Source of the DNA: Cavia porcellus
Lineage: Eukaryota > Chordata > Mammalia > Rodentia > Caviidae
Assembly (NCBI RefSeq): GCF_034190915.1
Contig: NW_026947703.1
Location: 186,001-250,000 of the forward strand
Length of the DNA: 64,000 nucleotides
Direction of reading: 5' to 3'
In this document: in pieces, positions 56,161 through 64,000 of the stretch
Layout of the letters: the number at the start of each line of letters is the position of its first letter
Numbering within the stretch: position 1 is the first letter of the stretch
Program-made: the position numbers and the translations under genes
Notes under the pieces: model-generated
Told to the model about the DNA's origin: nothing
What the model saw: only the letters and a program-made list of their open reading frames with translations
Database searches by the model: none

Positions 56161-56790
56161 GTCAGCACCTCCTGAGAATGGGCCATGCTGGGACTGGGAG
56201 TAGCTGACCAACACACCAACTAGCCAGCCTTTCTGGTAAGCTGCACAAGCCATGTAAGACCCAGGAAGAGAAAAGTCAGATAGCACCTCCCATGAGCCTA
56301 GCAGCACATAAATGAGGCTCACCAACTCCTTCTTTCCCGCTCTAGCAATTGGCTGGTTCGTGGGTAGGCTGAGTTGATAGCAGCTGAGATACAAAAAGCA
56401 ACTGAATGCTTGTATTGTTTGACTTTTCAGGCGAGGGGCCAGCGGACTGAGTAACTATAGGGAGGACAGCAGCATGCAGTAGAGCAAATATGGGGGATTT
56501 TATACTATATGGTTTTTGAAGTCAGATATTGTTCTCATTGTTTTGCTTTATTCAATATACTGTTTTGATTGGTTTTACTCTGTTTTGTTTTGGTTTGATT
56601 TTTCTATATCTGATTTAATGGACAACTATTGTAAAGATAAGCTATACTGTAGTAACCATTGTTATTGTCCTATTATCTTGATTTGAATTTATGTATCATT
56701 TCACTGATTTGTTTGGATAGGATTTAACCTATTTTGTTTTGTTGGGTTTTATTATCTTTGAAATAAAAATTTTAAAAATTGTCTAATCTG
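56161..56790 (+). mobile_element. L1 3'-UTR (full version of the fragment at 1-465)
   Basis: Includes the GC-richer lead segment (56161-56341) that is missing from the window start, followed by the copy of 1-465. Confidence 0.7.
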
Positions 56791-57617
56791 AAAAGTCTCT
56801 ACGCAAATGGGACCTGAAGGGAGAGAGAAACTAGTGAGAAAGCCTTTATTAAGAAACATAGATGTGAGTGGAAAAGGGAAAAGAAAGGCATAGAATGATC
56901 TATTTTCACAACAAGATATCTAGGACTAAGTGGAAACATAATAACCACAAGATCACATTAAAAGCCCTAAACAGGATCACCTACTCCTGGGAAACACCCA
57001 TAGTAAAGAACAGATGGTATTATGAAGAAATCCAATTTGGAGGGGGACCAGGAAATGGCCTTATCAGGAGATAATGAAACATAAGTGATGTCCAGAAAAG
57101 GCTGCACCCCTCATGGTACGCAAACATGAACGGGAATGAGGGGAAGGGACCTGAGGCTGCGGAAAGCCTGCTTGCTGTGACTTGCATAGCAGAGACCCAG
57201 CCTTGCACGGCTGAATTAAAGCCTCACGTTCACTGCTCTTCATGCTTCTGAGTCCTTCCTTAAGGCTGAGCAAGCAAATGCATTTCTCACAAGTAGAGAC
57301 CAGGTTTTCTGGGTCAGCATCAAGGAGTTAAATCAGGCAACGAAACCTAATTACACTACGTAATTCTTTAGAAGTTGTTCAGTCAAAGCTGAAATAGGGT
57401 CTATGTAACATGAATTTTTATTTTCTGTATAGTGAGCAGTTTTTCAGAGAATAAACCGAGGACATGGCTACCGCATAAGAACAAAATATATAGTGACGTT
57501 TACATGTACATGTTATTAATTCAATAGAAATATGCTAAAGTAGCTCTTATCTTGACTTATATATTACTTTGAATCATTTAGTTTTGCCAAAATGCTCTTA
57601 CTTAAAATCAGGGTTCA

Positions 57618-57704
57618 GGGCTGGGTATTTAGCTCAGTAGCTTCAGCACTTACTTGGTAAACACAAGATTGTGAGTTCAATCCCCGGTACCAAAAAAGAA
57701 AAAG
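57618..57704 (+). mobile_element. ID SINE (right duplication copy)
   Basis: Same insertion as 1314-1400. Confidence 0.9.
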
Positions 57705-58489
57705 CAGGATGAATGAAGAGGATCAAATACAACCACCTAACTGTTTGAGTAAATGAATAAGCACATGTTTGAAATTCTGTCACCCTGTCCTAAAATAAAG
57801 CTTTATTTTAGAGTAGTTTTTTAAGTCTTTAAAAACTGAACAAAGCACAGAGGTTTCTCCTGTAGCCGCAAGCGAGTTTCCTGTTGTGTTAACATCTAGC
57901 CCTAAACCTAATGCTAAGCCAAGGTGCTTTAGTAGCAGGAAAGAGAAAACTAGCTTAACTGGATGTGATACTTATTTATGTATTTTGAACAATAACATAG
58001 AGCAGCGTGAGCTGCAGTGCAAAACGCCCAAACACTCGTGTGCAAGTCAAGCAATGAAGAACAGTAAATTGCGAGCTCCAGAAACAAATGCAATTGCATT
58101 CCCGCAGCCGGGCTGAGACAGCTGCTTATCAGGATGTAGGGATGGAGCAGGCTTCTTTGCACACCCCGATACAGAAGAGAAGCCACAGCACACTGAGAAG
58201 CAGAGCCCCTCAAGCCTCCTGCTCCAATCCAACTAGGACCTACTCAATGGGCAAGATGTTTGCATGTTTATCACATTTGGCACATATTCTGTTCAGCCTA
58301 TTTTCTAGGAAAATCTATTTCCTCTTCAAAGCACACATGACTTACAAGGGAAAGAAATGTTTGTTATAAAAATTTAATTTAGCAACTTCTGTGTTAAGAA
58401 GTGCAGAAAAATTTGTGATCTTCTGTGTAAATAAGTGCTTCATTGGCCTTTGGTTATAACAAAATGCTACAGCAATATTGTAACATGGT

Positions 58490-58555
58490 GTTGTTATTCC
58501 CAGTTTAACAGAGAAACTGAGGTTTACAGAGGCAAAGTAATCTCATTTGAAGTAT
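58490..58555 (-). mobile_element. MIR fragment (right duplication copy)
   Basis: Pairs with 2185-2250. Confidence 0.6.
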
Positions 58556-59174
58556 TTAATACACATCTTACTTGAGAGACAGTGCACTGGACTTAAAGAA
58601 TGTCAGTGACTATGATACAGAATATTACTTATGAATTCAAAAGATACATAAATCATGCAGGAAGATACGCTAGGTTATCTCATTGAAGCATTGCAACACC
58701 CAACTTATCCATCTGTATTTTTTCACTGTTGGTTCAAGGTTAGTAAAGTCCCGTTTCTCAAGGCCCACTCCCCTCAGGGCAAGAAAACAAAAGGGCATAA
58801 GTTGCCTCAAGACAAAGGACTCCTGTTCCACCATGTGCAGGCTCCAACCAGCAACATCTCCCAGAGATCTAGCAACTTTCTAGGTCTCATTCATTTATCT
58901 ACAAGCCCAGTGCACAGGTGCAGACACAGGACCAGATCAAGTCTACATACACAAGACAAGCAATGCTAGAGAGAATGCGTGTCAACCTTTAAAATGAACT
59001 GTAGCAGGAAGAATGTCTAAAGTCATTTGGCTTATCAAGGTACATGCCATATAAGAAAATATGGCACCTTATGAAGAGTGACGAAAGATAAGAATAAGTC
59101 ATGGCAAGATGAAAATGCAACAGTATAAAAATTAAAATCATGAGACAGTCATATTTTCAAGGAAATGAAGTGGA

Positions 59175-59320
59175 AAAGTGAGTCACATGTGGTGGTGCAC
59201 ACCTGTAATCCCAGGACTCTAGGATGAGGCAGGAGGATCAGTGGTTCATGCTAAGCTTGGGCAACTTAGCAAGATCTTATCTCAAGATGAAAAATTAAAT
59301 TAAATTTAAAATAAAATAAA
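59175..59320 (+). mobile_element. B1-like SINE (right duplication copy)
   Basis: Pairs with 2881-3010. Confidence 0.75.
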
Positions 59321-59365
59321 AGTTTGTAACTTAGTCAAAAGGCTCTAGGCCCAATATCCAGCAGA

Positions 59366-59379
59366 GAAGAAAGAAAAAG

Positions 59380-59422
<43 letters not shown>

Positions 59423-59445
59423 AGGAAAGAGAAAAGGGAAATATT
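59366..59445 (+). repeat. (GA)n, shorter right-copy allele
   Basis: Pairs with 3067-3200 but is roughly 50 bp shorter and lacks the 'gata' and 'gaca' interruptions. Confidence 0.93.
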
Positions 59446-60919
59446 CAGTTCCATTTGTACTCTGATTCCTACATTTTCTCATCTCTGGTGATGAGCATGT
59501 CCTTTATGACAAAAAAGAACCAAATGCAGCCTACGAGATGCACTCAGTCACACCTAGACAGCCATGTGTCTGTCTTGAAGGTAATTCACTCTGAAAACAT
59601 ATGGAGAATGAGTGTGAATGATTTTCCCATGACCTTTCCCTCTAGCGGGAAGAATAGATCTTGTTAATCCAAACACAAAGGCAAGTAACAGTATGAAACC
59701 TCAGCTATGAGAAAGCAAAAAAACAGGAGAATATATAGAAGACCCAGAAAAGAACGCTAGGCTCCCATCTAAGTAGGTTCCTGTAGATGCCAAGACAACC
59801 TTGTAGCAATCATCACTGGCATCCTCCATCTTCTGGATTTCACAGGTGCCATGATCAGGCATAAGTAGCCTGTATTCTTTCTGACAATCAAGTGCTTGTA
59901 TGGCTTACCAAATGCCATGAGGCACAATGGCCGATGAGGCTTTGCCATACAGCTTTTCCAAACTGGTAAACTATAATACAGTAAAAAGGTAGCAGGTGCA
60001 GTTATCAGGTGTGGTATTTACCAAAAGTGTATCCAGAGCAGCCTTGACCAGGAAAAGTCCAATGTTGAGCCCATTTGAAATCTGTCTCCTGACATTATGG
60101 CCCTCTGTGCCTGTGTCCTATGAGAGAACTGAGGTAGCTTGGGAACGCAGGAGACTGGCATTCATAGAAACAATTCTCTTGTCCTGGTGGTTTTGAGAAT
60201 AATGCTATTATGATGACACATGGAAAGTATGCACATAGGACAAATATGTCTCCATGCATTGTCCTTATGACAGATTTATCTAAATTCGTATTTTCCAAGT
60301 GATTATTGCTTATCTTTCCTTTTTTTCTAAGTCTGTGAACATCCAGACATAGCCACTATCCATGAAACATCTGTAATTTCTGAACTATTCCTATTCCAGG
60401 AAAATAAACAACTATATATACTACTTAAAGTTGTGCCTATTGGGAAGACATACCACCTCACTGCACTTCAGGATCACCCTAGCGGAACTGATTCTACAAA
60501 CCTGTGGTCATTCTCTCTCAGGTGATACCAATATGCCATCCGAACTATCTGTAAAACAGACCTGGTTTTTTCTCCAGTCAGTTCTTCTTAGGAATCTTCC
60601 CATGGAACCTACACAGCAAGGAAAGCAGTTGTGTCCATTTAACAGGATTACACACTATTGAAGATACTAAAATTGGAGTTAGGAGGGGTTGGAGTCAGGA
60701 AGTAATGGCCAACACTTAGGAAACAAGTCAGGAATGAGGTAGGGTTTTTCTTAATCTTCCTGTTCCATAAGACAGAACCCAAGTAAGTCAATTCATTCAG
60801 GTCACCCAACTAGCTAATGTGGGATCGTGAAGTTGAGCAATCTTACTCCTGAGTACTCTAAACCTCTCCTCATAACCCTTTAAGCCCTGAGCAACCAGAA
60901 ATTGAAAAGAAAACAAAGT

Positions 60920-61045
60920 GGTGTTGTGTGCTTGAAACCCTAGATCTCAGGAATCAGAGGTGGGAGGATCAATGGATCCTGGGAATTCAAGACCAGCTAG
61001 CGCAATAAAGAAACCAATCTCGAAAAAAGAAGAAAAAGAAAAAGG
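60920..61045 (+). mobile_element. B1-like SINE (right duplication copy)
   Basis: Pairs with 4680-4800. Confidence 0.7.
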
Positions 61046-61924
61046 AAAAAGCAGATCATTGATAGAATGGCAACAATCTATTGGAGGCTACTAAAGTCCT
61101 TTATCGCCATCTGCTGTTAGTCCAAGGCTGGCTATAGTAAATACTTACCCTCATAGCTCATGGGATTTTCACCAGCTTACTGAAACATGCAAATTTTGTT
61201 TTAATTTTAAAGAGAAAAAACACAGAAAAGACAAACAAAATGCAAGATGCATGCAGACAACTATGCTATGTTCTTCTCTGCCTATGGGTCATTTTTCAAA
61301 CAAAAATTTAGGTTATTATCCTCATTTTAACAAAAATGGTGCTTCTAAGTAGATGAATAAATAGAAAAGGAGTGAAAATTAGATAATGAAGCCAACTTGG
61401 GCCGCTCTGGCTTTGGGATCAGAAGACACTGTGCTAGCATTCATCTTCTGCACTTGAATATTGGTAACAGATTCTCTGCTTCCTTCTAACACAGTTTGCT
61501 GCCTCATCGGAGCTGCTATAACTGAAAAGGTAAAAAATATCCTTAAAAGATAAGGCTGGACTACAATGTAGGCCTCACTAGGACTGAGGCCTGACTAAGC
61601 CCCAGTAAGACTTTGTGACACTGGAACCAAGCCATTCAAAAGCAGGCAGGAGATCAGTTTCCAGGTTGCAAGAAAAATGTCCAGAGCAGAAGACACTGAT
61701 TCAACTATTCTTTTCTTTGAAATACAACCTGCATTTTAATGCCTAGCATGCCCCAATTTTAGCCATTCATACCTATTGTTTGAACAAACACATGCTCTCC
61801 CATGTGAGCACACAAGATAGTGATAGAGAAGTGACACATCAGGTTCCCAAGGGAATTCTATCCAACCTCTTGATGCAGAAGTAGTGTCTTCAGAAGCTGA
61901 ATATTTGTGGGGGGAAAAAGAATC

Positions 61925-62115
61925 CAGGCATGGTTGTGTAAGCCTGTAATCTCAGCAATCTGGCAAGCTGGGGCATGAGGATCATATTTATCAGCCCCAC
62001 CTGGACAACCAAAGGACTTAGCAAGGCCCTGTCTGAAAAAAAATTGTTTTTTAAATTTTAATGGCAGGGGATATAGCTCAAGTCCCTGGCTTCAATTCCC
62101 AGTTTCTCAAAAAAA
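61925..62115 (+). mobile_element. B1-ID composite SINE (right duplication copy)
   Basis: Pairs with 5685-5890; a few bases are lost in the B1 part. Confidence 0.6.
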
Positions 62116-62214
62116 ATATTCAAATAAAAGCCAGTCTTAAAGGTTCCAATAAAGAAAATTTGACCCTGTAATAGTTTGTTCTATCCCCATAATATTCTTA
62201 AACTAACCTCTTTA

Positions 62215-64000
62215 AAATAAAAATAAACTCAAAAATGAAGAGATGACACTAATAAATATAAATACACATGCAACCAACTGTGCAAAACAAATATTAACAG
62301 ACATAAAGAATCAAATAAACACTACCACTATCACAAACACACAAGTGAACCAAACAAAAACATCAACAAATAAATACCAGAAGAGACCAAGCTTGTGAAC
62401 AAATGATCATAGTACATATCTACAGTGTTCTACCTCTCGATATAGGAATATGCATTCTTCTCAGCTGCACGTAGGATGTAATCCAAAATAGACCACATAC
62501 TACCCTACTGAATATGCTTGAGTAAATGAAAAGAAACTGAAGTCACCCCGTGTATATTATCAGACTATAGTGTGATGAACTGGAAATCAATAGCAAAAGA
62601 AAACACAAAAACTCCATAAACACGTAGAAATTAAATAACATTCTTGTGAACAACCAATGAGCCACAGATGAAAATGAAGAAATTAAACGTTATCTACAAT
62701 TAAATGCTAGTGCCAGTACAACACACTGAAACATACAGGACATAAGGAAAGCACTCCTAAGCGGAAGATGCAGTAGTTAATTCTCATATCAAGAAAACAA
62801 AATGAGTTCAAATAAAAAACCTAATGTTGAACTTCAAACCTCTGAAAAAAGAAGTAAAAACTAAAGCTCTTACAGGGGAGGAAATTATAAACGTCAGAGC
62901 AGAAATTAATGCAAATGAACTAAGAAAATTATACAAAAAATGAATTTAAGAATTGGTTCTTTGAAAGATTAAATAAAATTGAGAAACCGTTGGCCAACTT
63001 TATCATAAAAAATAAAGAAAAGACTCAAATTCATGCATCACTAAGAATGAAAAGGGTAAAATCACAGCAGATCCTGTAGAAATCCAGAAGATCATCGATA
63101 TGTACTTTGAGGACCTTTATTCTAATAAGATGGATAAAATAGAAGAAATGGACAGATTCTTGGGTGCATATGAATTACCAAAGCTGAATCTAGAAGATGT
63201 AAAAATTCTAAATAATGCAATGAAAAATGAAGAATTATAAACTAACAACAAAGAAAAGCCCAGGTCCTGTGGACTTACTGCTGAATTCTACAAGAAATTT
63301 AGAGATTTAATGCCACTATTTCTCAAAATCTTTAATGAAGTTGAAACACAAGTAGTACCCCCAAATTAATTCATGGAGGCAAATATCACCCAATACAAAA
63401 GCAAAATAAGGACCCAACCACAAAGTACAACTAAACGAAAAATTCCCTACTGAACAAAGGGCAAAAATCCTCTACAAAATACTGGCAAACAGAATTCACC
63501 AAACCATCAAGAAGATCATACAGCATCACCAAGTAGGATTAATCCAGGGGATGCAGAGAGGGTTGAACATATGCAAACCAATAAATGTAATACACCATAT
63601 GAACTGAGTCAAAGATAGAAATTAAATGATCATCTCAATAGATGCATAAAAAGCATCTGATGAAGTCCAACACTCATTTGATTTAAAAAAAAAACCCTAC
63701 AGAAAATTAGAATAGATGGTCTTCATCTCAATCTATAAACTCCATCTATGACAAACCAATAGCCAACATCATACTAATTGGGAAAAATAAGAAAGCTTTC
63801 ACTCTAAAATCAGGAACAACACAAGGATTTCCATGATCATCACTCCTATTCAGTGCAATTCTAGAAATGTTGGCCAGAACAATTAGACAAGAGAAAAAAT
63901 AAAAGGAATAAAGATAGGAAAGGAATAACTTATCGTCATTTGCAGATGACATGTCGTTCTACAGAGATGACCTCCAAAACTCCACCAAAGACTTCTAGAT
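62215..64000 (+). mobile_element. L1 element, 5'-truncated, copy C (runs off window)
   Basis: Third copy of the L1 ORF2 remnant. It matches 5985-7773 closely and 22690-24480 less closely. It keeps the F-A-D-D codons at 63939-63950 but carries frameshifts. Confidence 0.9.

Larger units (their letters stand above)
56342..64000 (+). repeat. Right copy of ~56.3-kb-period direct duplication
   Basis: This is a direct-orientation copy of 1-7773 carrying the same ordered set of repeats and low-copy DNA. It runs off the window end inside the L1 ORF2 remnant. The sequence just upstream (56160-56341) is the continuous 5' part of the same L1 3'-UTR, so the left copy probably also extends leftwards beyond base 1. 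Confidence 0.95.

Overview
This is nuclear DNA from a mammal, almost certainly a rodent. It contains many tRNA-Ala-derived ID SINEs, 7SL-derived B1 SINEs (one with the 29-bp internal duplication typical of rodent B1), apparent B1-ID composites, and L1 elements at several ages. The ID consensus is not of the murid type. A non-murid rodent (hystricomorph, sciuromorph or castorimorph) fits best, but I cannot fix the species. Nearly all short reading frames here are chance or transposon-derived.

Large-scale layout. Bases 1-7773 and 56342-64000 are direct copies of each other (offset about 56.3 kb, a few percent divergent by eye). The window is therefore roughly one period of a large direct duplication, possibly a tandem array. 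A second, older duplication joins 5975-11708 with 22680-28137 (about 5.5 kb, visibly more divergent). It carries an L1 ORF2 remnant plus flanking repeats, and a third copy begins at about 62215.

Region by region. 1-5970: L1 3'-UTR, a possible solo LTR, ID/B1/MIR SINEs and low-copy DNA. 5975-12354: L1 pieces, some nested. 12355-15804: a half-L1 (HAL1-like) element with a perfect target-site duplication, nested inside an older L1. 16.2-19.0 kb: an MLT1-like LTR, a tandem repeat pair and a B1. 19.0-22.7 kb: a second HAL1-like element. 22.7-28.1 kb: L1 duplication copy B. 28.1-30.0 kb: SINEs and an (AAAG)n tract. 30351-31696 (minus): four exons of PEX5 with introns. 32.44-32.79 kb: a CpG island. 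33-37.9 kb: AT-rich DNA with little recognisable. 37967-41416: a third HAL1-like element. 41.5-48.2 kb: L1 debris and a GC-rich unassigned block. 48289-50073: a fourth HAL1-like element. 50311-55017 (minus): a multi-exon RALGDS-like gene remnant. 54.0-56.3 kb: LTR, L1 tail and degenerate TTAGGG-like DNA, then the second copy of the window start.

The only host-gene content I can support is the PEX5 and RALGDS-like pieces. Both are on the minus strand, both keep introns and good splice sites (so they are DNA-level duplicates, not retrocopies), and both are incomplete. I found no intact cellular gene. The most interesting features are the family of at least three half-LINEs with a similar deletion of ORF2, the large direct duplication, and the phase-preserving RALGDS-like exons.
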